A stretch of DNA of 64,000 bases from Cystobasidiopsis lactophilus (taxonomy: Eukaryota > Basidiomycota > Agaricostilbomycetes > Agaricostilbales > Chionosphaeraceae): positions 2,828,293 through 2,892,292 of the forward strand of contig BCIO01000001.1 in the NCBI GenBank assembly GCA_001599975.1, written 5' to 3'. The notes beneath the pieces were generated by a model. The model had not been told where the DNA came from, ran no database searches, and saw only the letters and a program-made list of their open reading frames with translations. Position 1 is the stretch's first letter; each line of letters begins with the position of its first letter. Both the position numbers and the translations under genes were made by a program. This document shows, in pieces, positions 23,601-34,529 of this stretch.

Positions 23601-24955
23601 TGGCTTTGAGGGTGGCGAACTCGGCCACCAGCTCGGCCGTGGAGGCCGCTTTAGCTTCCTTCTGGCGCATGAGCTACCGTGGAGCACAGCGTTAGACGGT
23701 GACAGGTACAGAATAGTTGAAGAACGCTACCTCAGCGACCGCCTCTTCGGCGGCAGACACGGACTGGCCCGCATCCGCAACATTTTGCGCTTTCAGCTCG
23801 AGCTTGACCTTGATGCGAGTCACCTCCTTGACCAGTTCCTTTTGTCGGGACCCGAGCTGTTGGATCTTGCCACCTTGCGCGAGTTCCTGCAATGAGTGAC
23901 AGCGTGAGAATCTGGCAACATCAAGGGACGCGCAGAAGAAGAACATGGCCCAACCTGGTCTCTTTTCTTCGCGATCGCGGCCATTTCCTTCTGCATGCTG
24001 GCTATCTCCGATTTGAGCTGCTTGACCTGCCTCTCGCCCTCCTTAATCGCGTCGCGCTTCTCCTTCATGACAGCGGCCGCCTCCTCGGTCTTCTTCTTAA
24101 GCGTCACGTAGTCGAACGCCACGACCAGTCGGACCAGGCGTTCCAGCTCGTTGGCACCCTTCTGGAACTCGAGATAGCACCGCTTTTGGTCGCGCAGCTT
24201 TTCGAGCTTAGGCTTGATCTCCTCCCGCAGCAGCTGTTGGCCCGCTCCCTTCTGTCAGACCGCAAGGCCCATGCAACATGACGAGAGTAGGAGCGTACCT
24301 CTGTGATCTCCTCGAGCTTCTTCTCCTTCTTTTGCATCTTCTTCGTGGCCTGCTCCTTGTTGACCTCGAACATCTTGGTGCCGGCCGCCTCCTCGATCAG
24401 GCCCAGGATCTCGGCGGGCTTCATGTTGAGCACTTTGGTGATCTTGCCCTGCATGATGAGGAAGTTGGGGTTGTTGATGTTGAGCTGGACGGATTGGAAG
24501 AGGTTGGTGATGGCCTGCTGGGTGGACTTGTGGCCGTTGATGAGGTACTTTGACGGCGTGGTCATGCCAATCTGGCGCATGATGGCGATCTTGTCCTCCT
24601 TCTCAAAGCCGATGGGGGACTTGCCCTTGTCCGAGTTGTCAAAAACAATAGTGACCGACGCCTTGGTGATGCCGGCTTGGCCGCGCTTGTAGATCAGGTC
24701 TTGCAAGTTGGCGGCGCGCACGGTCGATAGATTCGTGATGCCGAGGACGAAGCAGATCGCATCCAGGATGTTCGACTTGCCGCTGCCATTGAGCCCTGCA
24801 ATGCGTACGGCCGGCTTTTAAGCAAGGGCTCAGTCGCCTCGTCGCGCTTTGGGAGGCGCACCTGTGATGGCATTGAAGCTATGATCCCAGCCTTGGATGC
24901 TTGTGCGTGTCGCATACGACTTGAAGCCGTCGATAATGAGCTCTTCGATCCGCAT
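20626..24955 (-). CDS. SMC2: Structural maintenance of chromosomes protein 2 (condensin SMC2)
   Basis: ATPase arm of condensin. The N-terminal head starts at 24955 with [20 protein letters not shown], then the Walker [20 protein letters not shown] and [33 protein letters not shown] and [20 protein letters not shown] are typical of SMC2 rather than SMC4 or cohesin SMCs. Two long coiled-coil arms (about 24300-23200 and 22250-21350) flank a hinge (about 23100-22620) with [20 protein letters not shown] and [20 protein letters not shown], which contains the GDVYNPSG hinge motif. The C-terminal head has ELSGGQR at the signature site and [20 protein letters not shown] as Walker B and D-loop. About ten short introns. 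A polar tail of some 50 residues ends at 20626. Confidence 0.95.
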
Positions 24956-25250
24956 GGCGCAGAAGTAAACAAAGGCGGGCGAAGGGCCGCCAAATGCTCG
25001 AGGGAGCGCCGAATTCGCTTGCTTGGGACAACTAGGCTAGCTAGGTACACAAGCAGGCCTCAGTGCAATGGACAAAGGTTGGCGAATGCGGCGAAGGGAT
25101 AGGCAGCCTCGAGGGGAATCACACGCGCTGGCCGACCTGTGGTGGTTAGGCAAACAATTGAGTCTGTGCAGCCGCTTGCTTCCAGATAACTAGGTTTACA
25201 ACACTCAAGTAAAAATACAATGCGAAATCGCGGGATGGCCAGCCAGCTCT

Positions 25251-26092
25251 TCAGTAGACGGGGAAAGTCTGTGGTACAGTAGCGGCGAAAAACTAAGGCA
25301 GACACACGACGATTGCAGCACTCGAACTCACCCCAGGAGGAAGCAAGTAGCCTCTCATTGAGCTGGTCGCTCGGAGGGGTGCGATGCCGCCGCCAAGTCC
25401 AGCGCCACCGAAGCCCATGCCTCGAAGAGGCGTCGTTACTGCCTCACTATAATTACTGGATTGCTCGCAGCTCGTGAGTGCAAGGTGCGCTTACACGGAT
25501 TCAGTCGTGATCCCATGCCATGGGGAAGATGCGGGCCGTAGCCGTAGCCATAGCCGCCAAGACCGCGCCGGGACAGGAAAGGGTCGTGAAGCGATGGCAG
25601 GCCCGCGCCAGTCAGCGTCCCGAGGCGTCCCACCCGAAAGCCGTTGTTCATGTCAGAATGCATACGCTGCCACCGCCAGAATGACTCGTCCTTTGGACCG
25701 GGCTTATGAGCGCTTTAGGCGCGCAATCGCACACAAAGACAGCCCACCTCGGCCGACCGCATGCTTTGGAACTGTGCTTCCTGCTGACTCCATGCTTGGA
25801 TCAGCTGTATTTCATTCCTGCTCTCGCAGTTTAGTTTGGCAGCCGGCTTGATCGCAAGGGACAGCCAGGGGCATGGTTTACGCACTTGAGTCTCTCGGCG
25901 TCTTCAACCTGCAGTCGGCGATGAGCAGCAGATGAGGATTAGTTTAATCTAGAACAGTACGAACCCTGTCGTGGACATCTCGAAGATACGCTGCGGCCTT
26001 GCGCGCCTCGTATCTGCGCCGCTGGGTTAGAAGAAAGACCAGCACAAGCAGAGTGCAACTTACTGTTCTTGCGTGGGTGCGCGCCTGCTCAT
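25251..26092 (-). CDS. Unrecognised small protein: helical N-terminus, Gly/Tyr-rich C-terminus
   Basis: I know no family for this. A consistent six- or seven-exon model starts at 26092 with MSRRAPTQEQ and continues YEARKAAAYLRDVHDR, VEDAERLK, NEIQLIQAWSQQEAQFQSMR and MHSDMNNGFRVGRLGTLTGA. RRGLGGYGYGYGPHLPHGMG and RGMGFGGAGLGGGIAPLRAT follow, and it ends FFAATVPQTFPVY with a stop at 25251. About 170 residues; all joins use GT-AG sites and keep one frame, which argues that the gene is real. The first 60 residues are charged and helical; the rest is a flexible Gly/Tyr/Arg-rich tail. It starts about 300 bases beyond the SMC2 start codon, on the same strand. The gene at 31734-32403 has a similar design. 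Confidence 0.55.
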
Positions 26093-26953
26093 TTCTCTGT
26101 ATAAGGACAAAACTTCGCGCGAGGGAAGAGCAGCTAGCCGCACCAGGTCTTGGCCCCGACTCTGCTCGCGAAGTAAACATTCAGTTGCCGAACCGGGCAC
26201 AACGTCAAAAACAACGAAAGAAGCCGAACATTTTTCCTGTGACGATTGACATGTTTCAGGATGCGTTCGTGGGGGGTCTGCAAGGGGATTCTTGAGTCGA
26301 TGGAGCGACGCCGAGTTTGGGAGCGGGTAATGAAATGAAGCAGTACAAGGCGTCCTCGGGGTCAAATGCTTGTGCTGTGCAGGTCCTGACTTATGCGTGA
26401 GGTCGCGGATGGAGGGCAAGACCGAGGACGAACGAGAGGGAGAACGCCCTCTGTATCGTTCCACTCATTGCCTCGAACAAAGGGACAGAGTGCGGCACAC
26501 AGTCTCACACACACACCCTTGAGTGGAACACAACCCCGCACAGTATCCCTTTGTGCACACAGCGGCGGCAGCTCGAGAGATTCGCGAAGCTAGCTGAGGG
26601 GCGGCAGCCCTATCGCTCGGTGAACGCTTGTGTGGTGCTCCGGAAGGAAGCGATGAAAGGCTGGCCGCATCCCGCTACCGCCGCTTTGGAGCAGTGATGC
26701 CATTGAGTCGGTTAACGTTCGGACACATCATAGGTAAGATGCCGCAATGCAGCGTGCCCAGCAATGCGCGTCAAAAGTCACCAGGCAAGCAGCCGCAGCC
26801 AGGCAAAGAAAGCATTTCTTGTGGAACGTGTGCAAGAGTACAAGAAGCGAGGCCACACACGCCACACCCATGAGTGCAATCATGACGGTTTCGATCCGAG
26901 AGGCTCCTCGAAAGTCCTTCTCTCTCTTGGCCATCACATCCTCTTTGCACATC
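26093..26953. other. Intergenic region upstream of the aldo-keto reductase
   Basis: 861 bases between two divergent genes, the longest spacer inside the window apart from its left edge. A short CA-rich run lies near 26497-26520. Open frames are short and overlapping. An upstream in-frame ATG at about 26871 could extend the reductase N-terminus by a short hydrophobic piece. No other feature seen. Confidence 0.45.
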
Positions 26954-28117
26954 ATGCTCATCTCAACTGTCACTCTGCTCGATGGATCCGAAATCCCCTG
27001 GCTCGCCTTTGGGAACGGGACAAGCGCTGCACAGTCCAATTTCAAGGAAGCTGGGCAAATGGCGCTTGATGCAGGGCTTTTCCACATCGATACCGCACAG
27101 GCTTATGGCGGTGGCTTGCAAGAGCTGGAAACAGGAAAGCTTATCGCCAGCTGTGGCGTGCCGCGCCAGGAGCTCTATATAACTTCGAAGCGTACGGCTC
27201 TCTTGTTAGTTTGAGGCTGCAAAGCGCAAATCTAACGGCGTGACGGTGCTTGCCAGTATCTCCCACTGACAACTATTCCACGCCCGTTCCAATGGAAGAG
27301 ATCGCCAACAAGATCAACGCTTCCATCAAGGCGTTGGGGTCCTCGCCTCAGTTGATGCTGGTTCACAACCCGTTTGCGATGGGAGACGGATCGGGCGATC
27401 CAGGTCTGATCAAGCAAACGTGGAAGATTTTCGAGTCCTTAAAGGATCAAGGCGTTCTCAACTCCATTGGCGTCTCCAACTTTCGACCGCAAGACCTCGA
27501 GGCCGTTCTTTCTGATTGCAAGCACAAGCCTGTTGTGAACCAATTTGAGTTCCATCCATATCTGCTGGCCCACCTCGAGCCAGTCCTGCGGCTCCAAGAC
27601 CAACACGGCATCAAGAGCGAGGCCTATGGTCCCCTCACTCCGGTTTTGCGCAACAAGGTCTGCAGAGGTGTTGAAAGGCATTTGGCCTGTGCTCATTTGC
27701 TTTTTACCAGGGTGGACCTCTGGACCCCATTCTGGAGCGCATCGCCGCCCGGCTAACGAAAGAATCTGGCCAAGACGTTGACGATGCTGCGGTGTTGTTG
27801 CTCTGGATCAAAGCCAAAGGTGCGTAGACCGCTGCTGTCAGTTGTTCAGCCCATGACCATTCTATCAAGACATGGTGGCGGTCACATCTTCCGGAAACAA
27901 GGACCGCATCCAAAAGCTGGCGGGTAAGCTCTGTAGCAAATTCAGCTGTCCTGTCCACTCTTGCTCACACATCAGACAAACAGACGTGTGCACGCTGCCA
28001 GACCTTCTGCCCTCAGAGGTTGCCGATATTGACGCTGCTGGACGTTCGGTGCACTTCCGTTTCTATACGGAGCACATGGAAAAGGCCTTCCCGACCCCCA
28101 ATTTACCTCCCAAGTAG
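26954..28117 (+). CDS. Aldo-keto reductase
   Basis: NAD(P)H-dependent carbonyl reductase of the AKR superfamily (TIM barrel). The start at 26954 gives MLISTVTLLDGSEIPWLAFG, the usual AKR opening strand pair. FHIDTAQAYGG carries the catalytic Asp and Tyr, LYITSK the catalytic Lys, and LMLVHNP the His. GVLNSIGVSNFRPQDLEAVL and KPVVNQFEFHPYL are the family's SN-F and NQ-E-HP blocks. The C-terminal cofactor region reads MVAVTSSGNKDRIQKL after introns near 27190-27255 and 27660-27710. The stop is at 28115-28117. The exact substrate cannot be read from the sequence. It stands between unrecognised genes, so context gives no pathway. Confidence 0.88.
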
Positions 28118-28332
28118 GCTTAGGCAGCCCGCACAGACCAGGGCAACGAGGAATGCCAGTCGCGACAAGCGCGTTTTGACATTAAACCTTTGAACGTACA
28201 AAACAAACCAAAATGCCAGGGCCTCCCCGTGTATCTGAAGTTTGTCCAAATGGCTACTACTATCAAAGGTCCATGCGCCACAAGAAAAACTATCTCGGTA
28301 TCTAGCTCTGGGCGCCAGCTCTACAGCAAGCT
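28118..28332. other. Convergent intergenic region, reductase / GPI-type protein
   Basis: 3' flanks of two facing genes; nothing else seen. Confidence 0.4.
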
Positions 28333-29201
28333 CTACAACACCAAAAACCATGTTAAGCCCGCAGCAATGCTGCAACCCAGCATGGTAAGGCGTGGGCGTC
28401 CTGCTCCGTTGCCCCCGCCGTTTGCACCTGTGTCGCCTGAGCCGTCATCCGAAGAGCCGCCGTCTGGGGTGTCTGAGCCATCTGATGGAGCTGCGGTGTC
28501 GGTGGGCGGGGAGGTGGGCTGCGCCGTGTCTGTGTCGAACGAGGGGCTGCCAGTTTCGACATCACCGGAGCCAGGAGTCGAGATCTCACCCGATCCTTCC
28601 TCTTCACCAGTTTCGCCCGCTTGGGTCTCCGTTTCTTGGGCCGAGTCGGAAAAACTGACGCCCCCGGTGATGACAGCCCCAGAGTTGTCTTCCGTTGCGC
28701 TAAGGGACTCGGAGTCAGAAACAAGGCAGCTTCAGATGGTATGCGGGACCTACGTGCTGGTCTCCGTAAACGTGTTCGTGTTCTCGTTCGACTGGGTCTG
28801 AGTTCCACCCATTAAAATTAAGTTCAGCGCCAAAAGGAGTCCACAGCCGCACCTGAGAATGCCCGCCTTGGTTTTCGCCTCCAAAACCACTCATAAAAGA
28901 GTGAAGGATCTCCGAAAATCCTCCTCCGCCGAAGCTGATGTTGCCAGAGCCTTTGTTGCCACCTCCACTGTTGCCACCCTTGCTACCGCCCTTGTTGCCT
29001 TCACCAGTGTCGCAGTCTTCGGCAGCGTCGCCCAGCACATCCAATGCCTGCATGCATGCATTTTGAAACGCGTCCCTAAGATTCAGAATCGTGCAAGCTT
29101 ACTCCAACTCGCGCGGCCAGCGCCCTGTGCTCATGAGGGCTCACAGGGCTGGCGATAGTACTTGCCACAAACGCAGCAGTCATTAGAACGAGGGGCAGCA
29201 T
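28333..29201 (-). CDS. Predicted secreted, probably GPI-anchored protein
   Basis: I do not recognise a family, but the layout is that of a fungal cell-surface protein. The first exon (29201) encodes a signal peptide, MLPLVLMTAAFVASTIASPV. A 55-base GTAAGC intron joins it to ALDVLGDAAEDCDTGEGNKG, then a Gly/Asn/Ser-rich stretch and SEILHSFMSGFGGENQGG. After a second intron (CTGAC branch, TTAG acceptor near 28695) comes an acidic Ser/Thr/Gly-rich region of about 100 residues with almost no hydrophobic residues. It ends in GRPRLTMLGCSIAAGLTWFL plus VL, a hydrophobic end fit for GPI transfer, and a stop at 28333. The donor of the second intron is uncertain. A wall or membrane surface role is inferred only. 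Confidence 0.5.
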
Positions 29202-29649
29202 GGCAGTATGAGGCAGGACAACCAGGGAGACGGAACACCCTCGCTCGCTCGCGAGGCATGACGAAGGCGTGAGGGCCGTAGGCCTGGTTATCACCGTGCT
29301 GGCGTGTAACAGTAACACTGACCCTCGTAGTCGAAGAGGCTCGAAATTGGGAAGCGCATTCGCAAGTGGGACAAAGGGGGTTACGTTTAAGGGCAAGAGC
29401 GGTACGGTTTTGCTTCACCAGCAAGCGCCTGCGTTGGTTAAACCTCGCCTGCATGTCCTGCATGGCCGAGCAAACACACAGAAATTCCAAAGCACTCGGT
29501 TCAGAAAAACGCGTCTAGCAAGAGCAGACAGAGCTTGACGGGGTACATGGGCCCTGCCAGACTTGGTGGCGGCCCTCAACTTGGCGACTGTCATACCCAG
29601 CGCTCTTGCCTAGCACACCTCTGTCTACACTACTCGCTCTTGAAGGCGT
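29202..29649. other. Intergenic region with nothing recognised
   Basis: About 450 bases between two minus-strand genes. It must hold the promoter of the GPI-type gene and the 3' end of its neighbour. No RNA gene or repeat seen. Confidence 0.4.
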
Positions 29650-31493
29650 TCAATCACCGAGCACAACGGCGTCCGCTGATACCGACCTCCCGTCGTCGGT
29701 CGCCAAGTTGATGAGTGCGTTAGCACGCAGCGATTTGGCTTCTGAGATGGCCTGCTCAATTTGGGCCGAAACCAGCTCTTGAGGAGTTCCGTTCGTCGGC
29801 GGAGGGTTGAAGGCGAGGTGCTTGACGAGGCGAAACGGCCTGCTGGGAGTTTGGTTCTTGGTAAACACTTGGACGTGAAAGTCGTTTAGGCCAGTCACCA
29901 GCGGGGTAAGTCCCACTGAGCTCGGGTGAGGGGACGCCCCGTGATTCTGTGACAGATTTGCAGCATGTGGCAGAGCGTGCCCGGAGTCGTGAGCCGGCCC
30001 CTGCTGGGGTTGCGCTTGAGACGACAAGAGCTCAGCTAATCGCTGCTTCAGTCCGTCTTGCTCTGGTTTGGAGAGTTTCGACAGGACCATCGATCGGATA
30101 GTCGCATCATGGAGAAGCACTAGGAGGTCTTTCTGCGTCAAGCCAGAGACAGGCCCTGAGGTCGGCAAGTTGGAGTGGCCAAAAGGAGAAGGCGTCCGAG
30201 CGGGAGATGGCTCGTGGCCGGGCGGAAGTTGGCTCGGAGGGTGGTGAAAAGATGCCGGATCCGGCAGATGTGGCGGTTGCGAAGCAGAATGGCTTCCTCT
30301 TGGCTGAGGCGGGTGTATATCAAAAGGTACGCTAGCGCCGGAAAACGTGCGCGGACGCTCGAAGGTGGTGGCGCTGCGAGGACGAGGCGGGGGAGGGCCA
30401 GAGGCTTGATGAAGGCCGAACGGATCAGAGTCTTGGTGGGCAGTCGGAAACTGATGGGATGAATCGGCAACAGGTCGATGACCCATGGCGGAGGCCGTGC
30501 GTCGAAGCTGAGGGGTAGGCTGAGGGGTGGGATGGTCCCACATCGTCCGTTTGCGCGGCGCAGCGGACGGATGGCTGCTTCGCGCAGGTGGCCACCGAAG
30601 CTCGTCTGGGTAGGAAGACGCCATGCTTTCCCGGAAGTACCCCGGGGGATAAAAGTGGGAAGGGAGGCCGAGGTCGGGGTAGTGGGATGCAGACGCCCAC
30701 GGCGGGATGGGCTCCGGAGGGTAGGCGGGGTGGTCGTAAGCATGGCCAGGGAACTGTATTGAAGGACTGTCAGACTATGATTGAGGGTTTCGCTCCAGCG
30801 AGTTGCGCACATAATCGGGAAGCCAGCTTTCGTGTAATGGCCTCTGGTACCGCGACATCTCTGCTCGAACCTGCCGCTCCGCATCGGCTTTTGCTTCCAG
30901 GCGTAGTTTGGCCAACTCGTCATGCTGCTCCAGCTTTTGCTTGATCTCTTGGTCTTGGCGCAGGGCTTCTCTTCGCTCGTCATCGAGTGCCTGCCTTCTT
31001 GCGGTCAGCTCCCGGAGTTCGTCCTCTATCGCCTGCTGCCATCGCCTGTTTCGCAACAAGAGCATGAGTTAATCCCACAGCGTGCGTCTCTCCAAGTTCA
31101 GCAAGGGGCTCACAGGTTGGCGTGCTCCGCTAACGACAAGTGTGGCGAGTTGCCAGCGCGTTGGGCTTCCTCTTGAAGCATGCGATGCTCGGCCTCTAGT
31201 CGCTCTCCTTCTAGACGAGCCATCTGCTCGCGGGCAAGGTCTTGGGCGTCGACATGATCGAGCTGCTCGACCGGCGGCCCTGGCCCAGGAGAACGCGCAG
31301 GGGGTGGCAGCGGCCGCTGAACGTTGCTGGGCGCCCGCCAGGTGGTAGCACTAACGCTCCCTTCCAATTCCAAAGCAGCCCGAAATGCATGCGACAGCCG
31401 TGCGAGCGGGTTGACTTTCGCCTTTGGGGCCTTTGGGGTTTGATGGGCGTGGTCTCTGGCTAGCGAATGGGGCGCCAGGAAATCATAAGCCAT
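29650..31493 (-). CDS. Unrecognised coiled-coil protein with a Pro/Ser/His-rich middle
   Basis: Three-exon gene with clean joins. Exon 1 starts at 31493 (MAYDFLAPHSLARDHAHQTP; an ATG at 31550 is in frame but in a weak context) and ends with EQMARLEGERLEAEHRMLQE. Exon 2 is a charged coiled coil, WQQAIEDELRELTARRQALD to LAKLRLEAKADAERQVRAEM, closing LHESWLPDY. Exon 3 starts FPGHAYDHPAYPPEPIPPWA and is a long low-complexity Pro/Ser/His region. A short helical block (LTQKDLLVLLHDATIRSMVL, SKLSKPEQDGLKQRLAELL) and a C-terminal segment that looks folded (FHVQVFTKNQTPSRPFRLVK) complete it. About 570 residues. The C-terminal helices resemble protein-interaction modules, but no family is claimed. Confidence 0.6.
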
Positions 31494-31733
31494 TGCTGGA
31501 TAAGATCCAGAACCGGACTCTGCCGTTGTCGTCGTAACGAGAAAAGGCATTCAAGCTCCAGCCTGAGGAAGGCGGCGGCGAGGAGGAGAGCTTCGAACAA
31601 AGACAGGATGATCCGCAAGGTTGAGTCTCCGACGTATGGCCATGTCGAGCAAGGACCAGAGAATACAGGAAGAGTACAAGAATGCAAGGTGGTGGTACAA
31701 AGTGTTGGACGATGGGGCGGGAGAGAAGCAAAC

Positions 31734-32403
31734 CTAGTACATGAGGCCTGGCAAGCCGCCCAAGCCTAGACCTCCGCGCCCAAGGCCCAAACCCAACCCA
31801 GCGTGCAGGCCTGTATGCATGAGAGGGTTGATGAAGGGATTGAGGGCGCTGGCGGCCGCCACCTGGTTGGCGAGCGCTGCGCCGGCGTAAGGAGCCCTGC
31901 AGGAGCCGCGGCCACATTTAGTACTGAGCAAGAGCAGCAGTAGCAATTGAGCAACGTACGCTCCAAGCCCAAGCGCGCCGCCATAACCCAAATGGCCGAG
32001 CCCACCATAGCCAAGGCCCGCCGCCCCTACGGTCGAGTAAGGCCCGAGCCCGCCGTAACCCAGGCCTAGCGCCGGGTTGCAGTCTGCGAGGACTCAGAAC
32101 AAGCTATGGCGAGATAGGGTGGCTTAACGCACAGTTGAAGGAGTCGCTTGCTTCCCGTTGGGCCAAGTTGATCATCCGAAGACTGGTTTTGTACTGCTCC
32201 TCCCGCTTCCGATTAGCATCAAGTACTCCAGCCCACGGGCACGAGCTCACATCTTCAGCGGCTTCTCGGAGCTGCACGGCGTCGTGCATCGACTGTCGAC
32301 GGTAGTCGTCCATGACCTAGGAGGGACCGCTATCAGTCGGCGCTTGACATCCTTGGCGAGTGCGGGTCCCTACGACTTTGGCTTGTTCCATGAGGATAGA
32401 CAT
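31734..32403 (-). CDS. Unrecognised small protein with Gly/Leu/Tyr-rich repeats
   Basis: No family known to me. The likely start at 32403 gives MSILMEQAK; an intron joins to VMDDYRRQSMHDAVQLREAA, and another leads to REEQYKTSLRMINLAQREAS. The C-terminal half repeats GYGG-like units (LGLGYGGLGPYSTVGAAGLG, YGGLGHLGYGGALGLGAYAP), then NPFINPLMHTGLHAGLGLGL and a last GLGLGGLPGLMY before the stop at 31734. About 170 residues. A charged helical N-terminus followed by a Gly-rich tail matches the design of the gene at 25251-26092, though residue identity is low. Such tails often drive self-association; this is inference. Confidence 0.5.
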
Positions 32404-33106
32404 GATAAGCGAACTGGAGGTGGACGACGAGTGCGAAACGAGGAACTCGGGCTGGTCGAGCTCCCTTTGTTCAGCCTTCGAGGACGTGTACCAGAGGCAC
32501 AGTTTCTGTCTTGGCTGGTTCACTCGTCTTCACGACGTTCTTGGTCGCAACGGACAACCATGGCCCAGGACAGACTCTGTTGCTCGCACCGACTCGTCGG
32601 ACCAGCTTCGGAGACCAGCAAAGCGTCGCAAATGAAGCCGCACCGCAAATCAGGTGTGCGCCACTGGTGCCCAGCACGCGTTAAGAGTCGGCAAAGCAGC
32701 ACAGCAGAAGCAGCAGCCGGAGCAGAGACAGAGGGGAAGCGCCGAAGTCAAAGGCAATGAGGTCGGCGAGACATCGTGCAAGGCAAGGATTGGGCGAAGC
32801 AGTGCCTTTGCCGCAACGTTCGGGCGGCAGCGTTGTGGCGTAATGGCGGCCCCGCGGTCACAGCTTGATTTGAAGCAATGTCGCTGCCAAGGGGCAGGCC
32901 ATTCACTTTGAGCTCGTTCTCCCATCGCACAGCAATCACTGTGGAACCAAAGCAAACTCGTTTCATAGGAAGGTTGGGCACCGTCGGTCGTCTATGTAAA
33001 AAAGGGAAATCGTGCAAAGGCATAAACCCTTGGCCTGCTCTAAGATTCTCAGCGCCGGGCCGTCGCCTTCGCAATATCGATGGACGGACCGTTGAGCTCA
33101 GAGCGC
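32404..33106. other. Intergenic region with nothing recognised
   Basis: About 700 bases. Open frames on both strands are short and rich in Arg, Gln and Ser without family signatures. It should contain the promoter of the Gly-rich gene and the 3' end of the BAR-protein gene. Confidence 0.4.
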
Positions 33107-34408
33107 CTAGGCCCTGCTTTTGCGATATTCGCCTTCAGCACGGGTCTGCGCAAGCAACAACGCATCAGTTACGCCGGAGACGTTCATAAAGGGTGAGCTG
33201 CCCACCGCGCTCTCTTCGATGTCAGCTTGGATGCCAGCCAGGGTTTCGGCAGCTTTGGCATGGAAGGCTTGTTGGGCCTTGACAAGGGTAACCATTGAGC
33301 TGAGGGACGAAGGGCTTTCCAAGACCGCGCGCATAAGGGTGATCGCTCTAGTTGCCCCCAACTGATCAGCGTTGCGGAGCCTTGGAGCTGGACAGGATGC
33401 TCACTCTTCCGTGGCATTGACCAAGCTCTCTTCGGCGGCCTCAATCTCCAGTCGGCTTTGCTCGGCCCGAGAAGCAGAAACGTTCTTGTGGCGGGAACGG
33501 GTGGCGTCCAAGCTCAGTCTTCAGACCCCTCTGAATGAGGATCGGCTAGGCTGAAGAACGGGGACAAGGTCTCACCTCGCCGTCTTGACGTTGGCCCGAG
33601 CTTTCATCGCGGCATTGATCTGGGTTACGGTCGCCGACCACGAAGCGTTGAAGGACTTGGTGATTTCAGAGTCCTGCTCCAATCGCAGGCCACCGATCTT
33701 GTCCTGGGCGACAGCGTAGTCCTGAAGGGCCTTGGCGAGGTGCTCTGATTGCTGGGCCTCGTTCAATTGGACGGCGCCGCTAGCGGACGCCCGGGACAAG
33801 GCGTGGGCCAAGGTCTTGTGCTGCTCAGGCGCTTTCTCGAGGACGGCTGGCTGAGGGAGGTTGGTGCCTGTTCGCGGCAGCTTTAGATGCCAATCGCTAG
33901 CAAAAGGACAAGAGATCCCGCACCTTTGGTGGCCATGGCGGCCCAGGAGGAGACGGAGTGGCCGATGTTCTGGCTGAGCTCCGTAATGCTCTCGTTCATC
34001 TGGGCCGCGTAGTCGTAGGTCTCGGTCGCAAAGACATTTGTCACTTTGAGCAGGTTCAGGTGCACCTGGCGCAAGGCGTCGACACGTCGCTCGAGCGCGA
34101 GGTATTCCTCTGAAGGAGGTGAGCCCGGGCCGCACTCCCACGAATCAACAGCGTACCCGGCAGCTCCGTGATGTCCTCGGACGAGCCGGCCGTCTCTTTG
34201 ATTGCCTGAGTGAGGGTGCCGACAGAGCGCTGGACCTTGGTGCCTGCGGACTGCAAGTCGAGCGTTTGCACGCTCTGGTAGATAGCAATGGCAAGAGGGC
34301 GGCCGTTAGCGTGTCGCCTGGGGCTAGATGTGGTCCTCCAATCACCTTCTGGAGCTGGCCTAAGCCGCCTGTGACCGTAGCTGAGAAGGATTTCCAGGAA
34401 GTGGCCAT
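33107..34408 (-). CDS. GVP36: GVP36-like BAR domain protein
   Basis: Member of the fungal BAR_2/GVP36 group, curved coiled-coil dimers on Golgi and endosomal membranes that bind tubular membrane. It starts at 34408 with MATSWKSFSATVTGGLGQLQ and continues AGTKVQRSVGTLTQAIKETA and EDITELP, then EEYLALERRVDALRQVHLNL and LKVTNVFATETYDYAAQMNE. The ITELP-x-EY-x-LE-RVDAL-x-HxxLLK-T stretch is the family's hallmark. Further exons give QSEHLAKALQDYAVAQDKIG and TQINAAMKARANVKTAR, the second BAR helix. The last ones give SSLSSMVTLVKAQQAFHAKA and AETLAGIQADIEES, the third helix. The stop is at 33107. Five or six exons; length fits the family. Confidence 0.85.
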
Positions 34409-34529
34409 GGGATGATCGTCAGCGATTGGGGACGAGCATTCTCTCTTCCGTGCCCCGCCAACCGAGACGTGACTGTTGGGTTTGTGACGGTCCTTTTCAG
34501 GGCGCCCAGCCTACTGGAAGGCCCCAAGG
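34409..34529. promoter_or_regulatory. Shared divergent promoter, BAR protein / annexin
   Basis: 121 bases between start codons of two membrane-binding proteins transcribed in opposite directions. Confidence 0.4.

Noticed and set aside
28190-28801. Plus-strand Ser/Pro-rich open frame
   Set aside because: It mirrors the low-complexity acidic region of the minus-strand surface protein, which has a signal peptide, GPI-type end and splice sites; the plus frame has none.
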